Shown piece by piece: positions 51,346 to 64,000 of a DNA stretch of 64,000 nt (position 1 is its first letter; each line of letters opens with the position of its first letter). Source of the DNA: Ficedula albicollis (Eukaryota > Chordata > Aves > Passeriformes > Muscicapidae); contig NC_021674.1 in NCBI RefSeq assembly GCF_000247815.1, forward strand, positions 28,832,901 through 28,896,900, written 5' to 3'. The position numbers and the translations under genes were made by a program. The notes beneath the pieces are model-generated. The model was not told where the DNA came from and made no database searches. It worked only from the letters and a program-made list of their open reading frames with translations.

Positions 51346-53849
51346 CCATCCTACTCATCAATAAAGAGCCTGGTGTTGTCTTCTCAGTTACTTTGTTGGA
51401 AGTACTTTATTAGAAGGTTAGGTTTTCCTTCCCCATGCTTGCCATGGGTATCCCAAAATATTGCCTAGTATTCTCCTTTAAATTGCCTCAAACCAGGACA
51501 ATACTGAAGATGTGTGTAGGCAATTTTCCTTTAGCCATTAGTGCCAAGGTTTTGGTTACTGTTATGATATTGCGTCAGTTTATTTCATAATTAGATATGC
51601 ATCACAAATAAAATCATTCCCTCTGCCATATGAGGTTAAACACTGCCAGAGTGGCCCAGAAGTCCTTAGGCTTTCATCAGTCTAGCTCAGTTCCCATGTT
51701 TAGTCAGATGGAAGTTCTCTGTGAGTAAGCATTATCTTTTTAATATGCAAACTTTGTTGACTGAAGCCTTGGAGGCAATGTTCCTCTGCCTCAGTAACAC
51801 ACTGTAAGTCCCACTGTTTCTTTGAAAATGCAGTGGGAGATGACATAGAATTACCCATTCACTCATGGGAGACAATATCTGCAAAGGTCTGAAGGCAATT
51901 TTACTTGCAGGACTATATTTTTGAAGATTTTTTTATCGTTATTTCAGGAATATAGTCTTGGCTGTCCACTCAAGGAATCTGTGTATGAGTTAGGAGATGT
52001 GCTTTCAATTCCCTGTTCCACTATTGATTTCTTTTTAGACTGTATAGGTATAAATAACAGGGCTTTTATCTAATCTTCCCTTATAGACAAAGAAAGCAAG
52101 AAGGCATTTCCAGGGAATGATCAATTCCCTCCTAAACCAGACACTGAGAACAGTTCAGCCTCTTTTTGTCTAATGTCTCTTACAGAAAAACCTCATTTCC
52201 TTGCTTAGGTGCACACACCTCCATTTCAGACTTCTCAAGTTAGATGAGATGAATACTACTCTGAGTTTTTCTGAGCCTCAGTTCTTGGGTTTAAGCTTGT
52301 CACTGTGTCTCAGGAGGGATTAATTTGAAGGATAAGAGCCTTAGGGATTTTGAGGTGTCCAGTGCCACGTAGAGCTGGGGTCTGTGGTTTAGTTACATAT
52401 ATGCATCCATTAAGGTATAGATAAAATAGCTGTGTGGGGTGAAAGAAGTACAAAGTCTATGATGGAAGATCTGTAGCTGACGTCCTTTCAGAAAAAGGCA
52501 CAACACAACTCCCAACTTCTTCCTCCAGGTAAGAGCACAGAGAAGGTGACACTGCCTCTCCATGCAGGTCAATCTGCCTCTCAGCAGCAGCACTGAGCTA
52601 AAAATCTGGAATCAAATTAATAAAACTCAGAAATTCACCTCAGCTTCTTCAGTTGCAAATCATGCTTTAAATTTTTATGTGGAATGGTGTGATGGGTATA
52701 ATGTACGATTTCATTTCAGGTAATTACATTCTCCCTGCTTAAAATTATCACTGTAGTTTCCACTGGGAAAATGATTCCTCATTTCTCCCTCCTGCACCCT
52801 GCTGGGTAGGTACTATTGCTGCCAGCAGTGGCTGCTGTGTGCCACCCCCATGCCCTCCATGTGCATACACATACAAATTGTGGTGATGTTAGAATGAGCC
52901 CTGCATATGCAGATTTTTGTCCTGCCTGCAACTGAAGCTGGTTGGAATTGCCTGGGTGTAGATGACAGCAGTATCTGAGCTGCAGTTTTCAAACCACAGG
53001 GGATGAAGAGGCTGGGAAAGATCAGTGCTATAGTCAGACTTTGCATCTAGAGGACATTTTGATCAAGTTTCCAGAATCAAATAATTCTTCTTCATTTCCC
53101 AGGGAAGCAGATTAATATAATTTGACGGGTTGTGAGACCAGATAATCTGGGGCCAGGTGGGATGAAGAAATTTGATGGCTACCAAGCAGTGTGAACAGTC
53201 ATTTGACTGCTTGCAGTGTAGCCTGGGCTTCTCAGGAAGCTAACAGCCTCCCACATGGACTACATGGCTCTACCAAAAATATTTAATTGATCTGTTTTAC
53301 TGGGCAAACAACACAGGAGAGCTCATGCAGTCACTGCCTGTTGAAGGAGGTCACAGCCAAAAACAGACAGGGGATAGCTTGTCTCAAAGCTCCAAACCAA
53401 GCTGGCAACAGTTTTAGCCAGGCACTGAGACAATAGGAAGACATGGCTAAAAGCCAAGTGGATGCCAGCTTTTCCCTCTTCTGCCAAATCCACACACAGA
53501 ACAAGCCTTATTCTGTGGCCCTCAAGGCAAGTTCCACAACTCATTTGGGTTTAAAACTTCCTAGTCACACATGGGGTTTTGATTATTTTTGTTGGTCTTT
53601 TTTTCTTTTTTTTTTGAGGTGGGGGGTGGGTTGGGGAGGGTGGACACTATTTGGTTTGCAGGTGTTTTGGTTGTTGTTTGGTTTGGTTTGGTTTTTGAGC
53701 TGCCATGTTTATGTTCCCAGGCAGCTGCCACACTGTGGTGTGTGTTAGCAACCCTGGAGCTAGCTTCCTCTTGGCATGAAACGAGGCAAGACCCAGGTGT
53801 TCACCCTGCTGACTATATTGCTTCATTCTACATTCCTACAATTGATCCA

Positions 53850-54132
53850 TTTCCCCCTCTTTTCTTTCCTCTTTTTTTTTCCTTTTTTTTTTTTCTTTTT
53901 CTTTTTCTTTTCCTTTTTCTTTTTCTTTTCCTTTTCCTTTTTCTTTTCCTTTTCCTTTTTCCTCTTTCTCTTTCTTTTCCTTTTTCCTTTTTCTCTTTCT
54001 TTTCCTTTTTCCTTTTTCTCTTTCTCTTTTCTCTCTTTTTCTTTCTCTTTCTTTCTTTCTCTCTTTCTTTCTCTCTTTCTTTCTCTCTCTCTCTTTTTCT
54101 TTCTCCTTTATTTTTGTTTTTTTTTTTTTTTT
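53850..54132. repeat. CT-rich polypyrimidine tract (about 280 bp)
   Basis: Almost pure pyrimidine on the plus strand: TTTTTC and TTTTCC units grading into CTTT and CT repeats, ending in poly-T at 54132. It yields two long Phe/Ser/Leu ORFs that are not genes. Such mirror-like tracts can form triplex DNA. Confidence 0.95.
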
Positions 54133-54706
54133 AATTCCCTTGCAAATGTTTCCTTCTCAAGATATATTTACATTTTATTCATGACTCTGTCAGGATTAAT
54201 TTCAGTGCTTCACGCTGCCTGTGACTCCTCATGTATAATGAATGAAGCAGCAGCTGGTGCAGCTGACAGCCTGGGCACTCCAAGGGCATATACACACCAG
54301 CATCATTGGCAACTTCCTACCAGGAAGGATTTTAATACCCCTGCTGCCTGAAATGCACTTCTGGCCAGGGCATGCTTCGGGAAAAATTGTGGCAGCTCTA
54401 AGCAGAAGGTACTTTTCAAATTCCTTTCTTGCTGTTCATCTATGTGCATTGATAACAGCAAAGGCTTTGGCTCCATCACTGTCTTAAGGCTGTAAGATGC
54501 AGTGTGTGGACTTGATTACCTTGGTGAAATCCTGTGGAATTACTTAGCCATCTCATTACTGTAAGAAACTAATCCTGGATCTGGAGTAGCATACAGACAC
54601 AGCCTCTGTTTTCCCTTTTTGATCACACAGAATAACTTCTTTATGTCATAACTCTCCAGAGGCCAAGGGTGTTTACACACTGGATATGCTCTCAGAGAAT
54701 CAAAAT

Positions 54707-54805
54707 CTGATCCCTGATTCTGCCACTGAGTTCTTGAGTAGCCTTGGCATGTTGTTATCCCTTGATGCTTCATGCTCTTCACATTCAAAATGGGGTTTAA
54801 TATTT
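54707..54805 (+). mobile_element. Possible MIR-type SINE core
   Basis: Words in MIR order: TGATTCTGCCACTGAG, then TAGCCTTGG, then a CTTCA-rich segment, then CAAAATGGGG followed by TTTAATA. This resembles the MIR core (tRNA-derived SINE of amniotes) from recollection, but is strongly diverged. Confidence 0.35.
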
Positions 54806-55443
54806 CTGTTTTCCTCCCAGTATTTTGCCTATTTAGATTAGAAGCATCTGTAGAGGTGTGTTTAGATGTTTGGATGCACCGTAGCACTGACATTTTGATC
54901 TTCCTGGAAGTTTTTAAGTTGAGCCACAATAAGAGCAATTATAATAATGAAACAATGCTTTCTGGATTCCTAATTGACTTGCTACCTTAGCCACATACAG
55001 CACTCACAGTCAAGCAAAAAAAGAACTGTAGAAGTTATCCCAACAGTTATTATTTTGTCCCTTTTTTAAAAGATGAAAAAATCAAGTTTGAGGTAATATG
55101 TAAAATGGCATATCAGATTAACCTTTAAAGATATCAAAGGACCAAAATTTCTAGATGATCAAGTTTACTTGTGTTTCAGTATTGCTAGTTATTATGACTG
55201 CTTTTATTTTAACTCTGCAAATACTTTTAACACTTTAGCTTCTTTGCAATGTTTGGGTTATAAGACAACATACAGCATACCAGATTGTCATCACAGAATT
55301 GAACTCTATTTTCAAACCATGTCAGGCAAAACCTCAGATGGCAGCACTCTCTTGCATCTTCACATTTTCTTTTGAATAGAGCCCACAAGATAGGGATGCA
55401 GAATCCCTACTAGCATCATGATTAAGCATTATCTGTCTTCTGG

Positions 55444-55543
55444 TTCATAAAAGTCATACTTCTTAGGAAAAAAAAAATCGGTGTTGAGTCTTATTCATAA
55501 AAGTCATACTTCTTAGGAAAAAAAAATCTGTGTTGAGTCTTAC
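55444..55543. repeat. 50-bp tandem direct duplication
   Basis: Units 55444-55493 and 55494-55543 with about two differences, one in an A-run. Confidence 0.92.
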
Positions 55544-55721
55544 AGTATCACTAAGATGTCTTCCAAAATACTGTGTAAATATTACAGTCTTAGTTAATAA
55601 TTAAACATCTAATTCCAGAGAAATTGGGCAGATTAGCTAGGTGAAAAACTATTCATCTGAGGACTAAGGTTTTCTGCTCTGTCTCGTTGACTGATTTTCA
55701 CACTGACAATTTGACAAATGA

Positions 55722-55775
55722 AAGAGCTTGCTAATTTTTCACAGGTGGGGAAAATGAGGCCTATGATGTGCAGAT
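55722..55775 (-). mobile_element. Possible MIR-type SINE fragment, antisense
   Basis: TTTTTCACAGGTGGGGAAAA followed by TGAGGCC resembles the antisense MIR phrase for the element's most conserved part. Short and diverged, so tentative. Confidence 0.3.
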
Positions 55776-58700
55776 GGTTTGTCATGGATTCAGTCACCAG
55801 AAAAAACAGGATCATCACTCGGAGGGATTCTTAGCCTGCACCACTGCATTCAGACCAACACACATGGTTGGCATCAGCCACCTGAAATAAATAATGAGGT
55901 GCCACACAGCACAGAGAACACATCTTCAGGATGGATTTTGCAGAGAAAATGGTTCAGGCCCTTCACTCTGCCCACTGCTGCAGGAGAATACAGGACCAGT
56001 ATTCCTTACAATGTTTGAACAAGGGGTGTTTTCCAGCTCATTTGTCCAGTACTTTGTTAAAGTAGTTAGATTCAATTACTGTAACTTCCACTATTTCTCC
56101 CTTCTCACAATTCTTCTATACTTGCATCTGCTTCTTTCTTTTTCTTTCTGCTGGCTGAGGACAATGCAAGATAAATTTTGCCTTTCACAAACCAGACATC
56201 TCTTCAGTCAAGAGGTTTAGGTTCATTCAGATAAGCTGTCACTTATGTAATTCTTCTTAACTTGTCTGTTGTATCCTTGCAGTTCTGTAACCAAAACAGG
56301 TCTAAGAGAATTTATTAAACAGGAGAATTCAGGTGCTGGCAGGTCAAAAGACTCTATTTTCCTCTTTACAAATTCTATTTTTTTTTTTTTGATCCAGAAT
56401 GGGTGTTTTAAGGACACTGACCAAACCTGATCCCCCATTCCCAAGTTGCTCATCCTTGTGATTACCAACTTTTGTGAAATTAACATCCTGGCTGTGGTCC
56501 AGGCTGTACTGTTAATACATGTAACACACAAATTCTGAAATATTCCCCATTCATCTGGGCCCTGCATTCTTTATTGGCTGTCATAATGGTATATGTTGTT
56601 GCTATGCATGCTTAAACGTCGAGGGACTGCTCTGTATTTCTGTGGATGCTGCTATTTTCTGTGCTGCATTTCCTGCTATAGAAACATACAGATTCGTAAT
56701 TCCCAAACTTGTGAAAGCCAAGACTTTATTTCCTCTAAGGGAACTAAAGCCAGTTACACATACCCTGACTCCCACAAGACATTGAAAAACACTTGTGCAT
56801 TTTCTGCTTCTTGGACCTTCACATCCCCCAGTGCAAGATATCCTAGTTCTTCTTGTTCCTGGTATCTGTCAATAACATGCCATTACAGAAAGCCATGACC
56901 CCCCAGCACAGAGGTAAAATAGCCCTAGAAGGTGAGAGAGCAGGAGTGTAATGCCCTCTTCTATCTTTCAAATTCTAACATGGCAAGGTCATGGTGCTGA
57001 ATGAGGACCTTCTTTGTATTGAACGTCTTCCTTATCCTACAGTAGTTTATTTCGGTGTATTTGTATCGTAAAGCCACAAGTTATTTGGCTGTTTGATCCC
57101 AGGAGCAAGGAAACAAAATTGTTCATTTTCCTGTCATAAAAAATAATCTGCAATCTTGGGAATATTCATTGCAATATTTAGGCAAAACAACTTGTCAAGA
57201 GCTCAGTGGATGTCTGGATGCTCCTTCCAGTACCTACCTGAGCTTAGGGAGAAGCATGGCTCAACCCCTGGGGCTGTCTATGGCTTTAAATATTTCTTTG
57301 AGCAAGGAGAAGACAAGAAGGTATGCTTGCTGGTCTCAGTTCTGATTCTGCTCCCATTTGCTCAGTTTACTGTAGTGTTCAATGAAGGGCAGCTTATTTT
57401 TTTTTACCTTTGAAACAGCAACTGCAGAAACTTGCTCAGTGGCAAGACAGTGGTTGTCCCAAAGCTTAGCTGAGCAATCCTCTCATGTTGCTGGCAGGGA
57501 ACCAACCAGACTTGACTTGTGTATTCCCACAGATTAAAAAATTCTTTACTGTGCCAAAATAGCAGTGTGGGCATGCTCAGTGATTTTTCCAATCTGAAAT
57601 CTTGGTTACAAATCACTTGAAGTGCCCCCCTGGCACATGGATCTGTGGTATTTCCTCAGTCCAAGTCACCAAAGAATTAATAGAAAAAGACTTTTTTTTT
57701 TCAATTAAATGGTGTGCTTTCATGCAGAGAAGAGTCAGAACCAAGAATCGAGAAAAACAAAACTCTTCCAGTCCAAAGGCTGGTTAGAGAAGAACCAGGC
57801 AATAGGCATGCTCTGTAAACTTTACCTGAGCTGTGCCTCATGCTCGACCAAAAAGTCAAGGTAATATTTGCCTTTTTCAGGAATGAATGATATCTTCATT
57901 TCAAGTCTTTTCTTGCAATAATTTTTAAATGTGAAAGATGCTTAAGGGCTGTTAAAGCCCTAGACAGTTCCAAGTTAGAAATGAGTTTCCAGGGACACTT
58001 TAGGAACTACTTGTCTCTCCCCATCTGAGTGAATTTGTTGTTCTCCTGCTTCACATTAAGATGAAATGACATGTTCACTGACAAAAGAGTGTATCTTTTA
58101 GTGCTACTCTTAAGTCTATAGAAGAACAGCTCCCCAGGAAGCAATCTAATTCCAGCTGGAAACTGGATGCATGTGTTTGGCTATATATGAATGTCTATTT
58201 TAAAAGTAACCTTTATTTTTAGTCTGCTATCAATCACTAATCCGAAAGATTGTAGATGGAGCAAATTTGGTTCAGCAGCATGAGATTACTATAGTTCAGG
58301 ATTTTAAAGAGTGCCAGAAAGGTCCCTGGGCAGCCAGATCTATTTGTTCACACTGTTACATAGCTGGAAAGGGACCTGCAGGGGATTTGGCTTGTGCACT
58401 CTCCAGGATGATCACTCAGCTGTTAGCAGGGGCCACAAGATTCTCTCAGTAGGTAGCCAAGATGAATCTACCCTGTTGGAAGGATGAGGGAATTCAGCAG
58501 TACAGCTGTACTGCAGTCTGTAGCTGTTCTCTTCAGTGCTAAAGGGAGTACTGGCATAATTAATTTATGAGCATGAGAAGCAAAATCTCCATATCTACAC
58601 ACATAGCTGCTGGTTTTTTCCCCTTTCTTTTTTTATCCAGAGTAGATGAGATTATTGCTGCATACAGGCTTTATTTGCTCTTACATACGAGATTCTAAAT

Positions 58701-61700
58701 TCAGAATATTAAGATTGAAATAAGTGCAAGTAATCCTGATGGCCCAGTGGCGAAAGAGATCAGAGACATAGGATGAATTTTGTTTTACTTTTCTTAAGCT
58801 AAAGTCTAAATCCACAATCACTTTACCTATAAAACATCTCAACATAGGACCAATACCCTCAAATCACCCATTTTCCGCAAAGTGCTTTTTATCCAGATCT
58901 TTAGATTCAGTAACAAGTTTATTGAGTAAAAGGAGACTGCAGGCAGTATTTCTGCAGTCAGTAGAGAGCACTTGATTGCATTAGTACTTGTATATGGTGT
59001 GTTACATAAGCATAAAATGATTAAGACACATTTGTTGAACTGTAACAACTGTTGTTCGTGCCAATAATAACAGCCACCATTATGCATGCAAAATGCAATC
59101 AGCCACTGTGCTTCAGGGTGTCAGCTGATGGCTTCTGCTGCTGAAGGTGTGCAGGGGAGGGTCAGAGAGCAATTCCCTTTCCCCAGGTATTGCCATAACT
59201 CAATGGTTCAAGAAAGTGGAGATGATGAATAGCTGGTCTGACAGAGATTGGCACTCATTGCTCAGATCCAGGTTAAGCTTTCCTTGGTGCTTTGTCTGTG
59301 TGACTAGCACCTACTAAGGACTTCTTTCTCTCTTTGCGCTTGCTGTGTCCTAAAGCATCTTTCAGAAAACTGGGGTTGCCTCTGACGGGCAGCCAGCCCT
59401 TGTTTGTAGTACACTGCAAAATTCAGTGAATTAATAACAAACGGTAACAGTTTGTGGGGCAGAATTATGGAAGAAACTGGAGCAAGATGAATGTCAATAT
59501 AGCCTTCAGTAAGTAGTTTCTCTTCCCTGAGCTGTCAGAAAAGTAATTGTGTCTCTGATTACCTATTTTTTTCCCAGAGCTCCTACTGGGAATATCCTAA
59601 GTGTGTACTCTCTCTTCCTACAAAGATAACACTTATAACAATGTCATGCAGATCCACATGCCCACTGTGCCATGCAGCTTCTCCTCCTGGATTTTTCCAG
59701 CCAGCCACCAAGGCAGGTCAGTCAGTGTTTTTATTTCTCTGTGGATCATGAAGATAGACACAGTCCTTTAACATGCACCAGGAGAGCTTCCACAGCCCAA
59801 CTTTACACCAGGAAAAGAGTGAGCAGATTCAGGCCAAGCAACTGTCTGTAAGTGATTAGAAGCAAATGGGATTTGGCAAATACTGAGTTGGCAGGAGGCA
59901 TTAGAGAGCAGCTCTTCATCAGTAGGTTCCCCACGGTGCTCTGAAGGGTCATTGTGTGTACTGGCAGAATTCTCATGTTTTCTTGCTTCCTCCTTCCCAG
60001 AGGCATTTTGGGGAGGAAGATTATTCTTTGCCACATAATCACTTCTCCCCTCCCTCTCCCCACAGTTTACCCTTCCTTCATGGGTTTGTTTATCATGCCA
60101 GCCATGATGGAGGGTTTTTCTGTGCTGTTTCTCCTCTGCCCCCCTTTGTCTCCTTACATAAATTTTTGTTGCAGAAGCAGAGCCTCGGGAGATTTTTGAT
60201 CAGTGAAATATTCGGCATTTCATGAATTGCTTCTGCATTTAATAGGATGCTAGCAAGGAACTGAGTGAATGCTAATGGAGTACTGGAGGAGGAGATCCTG
60301 CTTCAGGTTTATCCTCACAAATATCTCAGGCACTGACAGGAAGAGTCTATAATTCATTACTTTGATAGAGGCATCTTCCTTTACAGAAAGAAAGATGTTC
60401 AGGAAGCTATGGAGTCTGGGTGATTCAGCCTTTTTTGGCCATTTTCTTCAAATTATAACTGATCTAAGCAAATTTCTCTGACTGTCTAGCCAAAGGCATT
60501 TGTAATATTGGGGGTGTATGGTGCATCTGCAGACTATCAAATCAGACACATAACCAGATATTTGAACTATCCCTAAATTGCTATATTCCATGCATCTTAG
60601 GAGTTAGAAATATTTAGAGGTATAAGTTCAGTCAGAAAAAAATATTAGCATCATTGTTTTGGTGAAATTTGAGTCATTTGTTCTGAGCTTTGTTAAATTA
60701 TTAATGGTTGTGGCTGTTTTTTAACATTAGCAGAAATAAAGTTTTCTGTGAAGAGTGAGATAAGGGTCAATAAGAGGAATTATGTATACAGGGAAAAAAA
60801 CAGAAAAAAACCAACATTCAGGCTGCAAAATGGGTATTGTTCAGGCTACTGTAGAAGAGGAATGCAACAGCATAAGTTTAGTTTCAAAAAGCTGAAACAG
60901 CTCCAAGAAGGCAACAGGATTTTTCTGCAGTGGGGAATGTAGTTACTCAAGACAGAAGGACAGGCCACCATAGAGCCAGGGGTATTTTCTGACAGTATGA
61001 CACACAGGTGTGGCATAGTCCCTGTGGCAGTCAAATGATTTTTATGACTGGGATGCAGCTGTCCTTATTTCCTCTCAACTCCCTGAAGCCTGGTTTTGCT
61101 GGCTGAGGCTGTTTTGGGTCAGGATCTTGCAGGTGGAGTTGTGCACACCAGACCTGACTGCCAAATACATTTGTTTCACAGTTCCTCTGTGCTGGAAGTG
61201 GGTAAGTTATCCATGGGTGTAGGTGTGAACATGCACTTACCTCTGCTAACAAAATTCCAGGGACTGTCAATCAATCTTTGAGGAGTTTACCTTGTTCATA
61301 CATTAAACTGTCTGGTGAATTATCAGAGTCTGGTTCTGCATGCTTCAGCTGCAGATGACAAACATATTGAGCAAATTCCTAATGAACTGATTACTTAGCT
61401 TAGCATTTAAACTGCCACATTTAACATCCTTCAACCCTCATAAACATATTGAACTACTCAAGGGATTATGGCTGCCAGGTTTGCTGTGTCATTACTATAA
61501 ATTAACCTGAGAATTTAATCAAAGATACCACCAGAAGCAAAATAACAGAATGAGGTGTTGAGATGATAAGTATTTAACTCAGAGCAAAAAAAAAATTTTG
61601 TACTGAGAGCTCATTCTTAAGAAGGTTTGTTGTAAGCAAATATAAAGGGCACAGCTGCAATATTTCCCCTATGTACATATGCAAAATTATGTACTGTGCT

Positions 61701-64000
61701 AGGAAATTTTAGCACCTTTTCTGATGGTTTTTTTCAAAGTTTCAAACATATTGTTTCAAAGTCAGGAATGAAGGGGAAACTGGTGGGCTCTTTGAAATCG
61801 ATAGTAATAATTACACAGATCCTGGGTATTTCAAACCTTAGTGTTGATTTTACATCTATGGGGCAAAAAAAAAAAAGATTCATGAATTTCCATCCATTGA
61901 AATCTCCTCCACAAACCAAATTTTATCTAGGGCTATAGGGGCAACACCTTCCATGAGTGGCTGTGTTTTCACAGGAATTGAGAGCACATGGTTGCCCCTC
62001 TTCATATTCTCAACATCAGGTCTGTGATTAGACCTGAAAAGCTGGTGCAAGTGTGGTTCCTGATCTCTCAAATGTCAGGACTGCATCTTCACCAGTTATT
62101 CATATAGGCCAGTAAAGCTGAATTTAGGGCACACTTTTCTCTCCTTTCTGGAGCTTTACTGCCTTCTACCTTACATGATGCATCACTAGATTTTACTAAA
62201 GGGAGGGGTAGGAGGTGAAAAGTATAGAAAAGGACCTAACCTGCACTTCCCACTCAGTGCCTGACTATTTGCCCCACATCCAATCCACATTGCCATTCTC
62301 CATAATTCTCTTTTTACCCTCCAAGACATGAGTTATGGCAACGAAAATTAATTGTTACAGGCCTTTCTTAACTTCTGGGACAATTTTCTTTCAGTTTTTC
62401 CCCTTTTAGTTTATATAAATTTATTGTTTCAGGTAACAGATTCATTGTTCTTAGTTGTAGAAAGAAGATGTCAGCATTTCTGGGAACTGAATCACCAAAT
62501 GTCACGCTGAATGACCAGAAAATGTTAAAACAACTCACACAAATCTTTGTTAGGAAAGTTGCTGAGCAGCACCTAAGAACTTATTGGCACAGACATGTAA
62601 TTCACCAGTGTCCAGAACATTATTTAACTCTAAGCAACCACATATAGTCTTTTTGAAACTTATGCTTTTTCACAGAAGGTTACTGGGAAGACAAGTAACT
62701 CTTAATACAGCTGTCTACTGAATTACAAGCCCTTCTGTAAGTTTCATCATCTTTCATCAAATCCTATTGATAAAATTTGTTTTCCTGTTAGCACCTGGTA
62801 CAATGAAGTGACTGTTTCTGCACATATTTCTCCTTTATTGCCTTTGCCATCTGACCTCCCTTTCTAATGCCCTTGGGTCCATGTTATGTGTTTATCTCTG
62901 CAAGCAAAGGGTAGGAAGCCCAGTGGACAATAAAATTCTACAAAGCATCCACATAGTCCACAGGAGCTAGTGAACTGAATCTTACCCTAGGCAACAAAGT
63001 TTCTTTGTTAAGAGTTTTATTTGTGAAAGAGTCAATGTGACTTAAATATTAATTTCTCTGTTTGAGTCCATTAGGACTGATCTGAATCTTCAAGAACATT
63101 GGAGAGTTAATAGATGCCTCACTGATGTGTATTGTACCTGTTCCCTTCAATCACTAATGTATAAATTATAGAAAATAAATGGAAATTAATCAAAATAGAA
63201 ATATAGGTCTGCAAAAGAAGTTATGTTGCTTGGTAAGGTGGACGCCGTGCCTTGTGTGGCGTTTGAATCAGAAGATAACTATCATCGGGGGTTGCATGGA
63301 GTTTATCAGGCATGAGCTGGCTAAATGACTAGTTACAGATGTTACTGGCTCCTACATCCTCCTCTCTTCAGCCATTCCCTCCAGGAAGTTCCTTTCTGCA
63401 GAGTATGATTATTTCTTATTTCTACTGTGTTATACACACCATTAATCTTCCTTCCTTTCCTAGTTATTGCTGTCACCTCCTTTTGTTGCCAGAAGGGACT
63501 CAGTACTGACAAACAAGAAAGCTCCTGTCCTGTAATCTGCTGACAGTACAGCATATCAGTTTCTCACACGGCAGCTTCAGGGGCTGTGCTTCCTCACAGA
63601 CATCAGCTGAGGAAGATTAACAGTAAGAAATTTCCTCCTAACTCATCAGATAGGAGTGGTGGAAGAAACAAAAATTTATGCTCGTAGAAGTAGATACTGT
63701 CAGTAGTGGAAGGAGTTTCTTGCATGTTGAGTTGCTGAGTGCATTTTTAGCCTTGTCTCATGGTTTCAGAGATTTATTTGAAGTTTCCAAAGGGATGTAA
63801 AATAGGGGTCTAGAAGTTGTGAGCCAGAGATAGGTGGCAGAAGGTGGAAACTTTTGTTCAACCTCTAACTGTGGTCTTATTTTCTCCAAATATTCCCAAC
63901 AGATGTTAATATGTCCTAAATGAAAGGAAATAATCATCTGGGAGGTGGGAATAATAATATTATGCTGCATGTCATAAAAAGTTGGCTTAAAGTAGGTAGT

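Larger units (their letters stand above)
41706..53849. other. Non-coding; no gene established
   Basis: No exon is firmly supported. It includes direct duplications (42.7, 45.5, 48.06, 50.9, 51.2 kb), a CR1 fragment, a hairpin at 46.87 kb and a short palindrome at 48.16 kb. A splice-flanked 75-nt open segment at 43213-43287 on the minus strand is noted separately. The 176-codon plus-strand ORF at 42.16-42.69 kb has no recognisable domain. Confidence 0.45.
54133..64000. other. Non-coding; no gene established
   Basis: No exon with paired splice sites and a convincing frame was found. It holds a 50-bp duplication at 55.44 kb and two MIR-like patches. ORFs of 60-132 codons are scattered on both strands without recognisable domains. 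Confidence 0.5.

Noticed and set aside
53589..54351. Two Phe/Leu/Ser-rich ORFs of 181 and 191 codons
   Set aside because: They read through the CT-rich tract; composition is explained entirely by the simple repeat.
54540..54938. 132-codon minus-strand ORF
   Set aside because: Overlaps a MIR-like SINE patch in antisense and shows no protein-like pattern or splice sites.
58330..58500. Possible antisense CR1 start (GGAAAGGGACCT and following)
   Set aside because: Only a short, weak likeness to CR1; cannot be supported without an alignment.

Overview
This window looks like a piece of vertebrate nuclear genome, most likely bird or another reptile-lineage amniote. It is AT-rich, single-copy DNA with very few interspersed repeats. 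The only clear transposable elements are CR1-type LINE fragments: an identical pair ending in the CR1-style 3' end at about 12.55-12.83 and 13.96-14.24 kb, and old reverse-strand pieces at about 35.7 and 51.1 kb. Two faint MIR-like SINE cores are also possible. No long coding ORF, operon, rRNA, tRNA, CRISPR array or prokaryotic feature is present. Nearly all ORFs over 60 codons are chance frames, and the two longest (poly-proline/poly-glycine at 41 kb) only read through a homopolymer.

The best coding signal is a small split gene on the minus strand, reconstructed here from splice sites, reading phase and protein-like composition. In transcript order the exons are 34843-34722, 34484-34399, 26097-25999 and 17436-17253. 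The exon ends join in phase 0, then 2, then 2, the last exon ends in a stop, and an AATAAA lies 29 nt past the stop. I do not recognise the protein. The encoded C-terminal part is about 160 residues, soluble-looking and rich in Tyr, Pro and Ser. The 5' exons are not resolved. A further minus-strand open segment at 39187-39009 and short splice-flanked segments at 40.0, 40.4 and 43.2 kb are weaker candidates. The first 17 kb would be downstream intergenic DNA and most of the rest intron or upstream sequence.

The second theme is duplication. At least fifteen head-to-tail direct duplications occur in 64 kb, most with units of 44-95 bp. Larger ones have units of about 200 bp (7.2 kb), 230 bp (23.0 kb), 605 bp (36.8 kb) and 1.1 kb (11.7-14.3 kb). 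Some copies carry several differences, so they are probably real and aged. The 1.1-kb pair is almost identical and is separated by 105 cytosines and two staggered restarts of the same sequence, which looks like an assembly artefact or a recent template-switching event. Two more poly-C blocks (37 and 641 nt) sit inside poly-T or poly-A tracts and are probably false sequence.

Smaller features are a 260-bp CT-rich tract at 53.85-54.13 kb, several GTTT/AAAC-type simple repeats, a near-perfect 56-nt hairpin at 46.87 kb, and a few stretches dense in homeodomain, POU or PBX-like words that could be regulatory.
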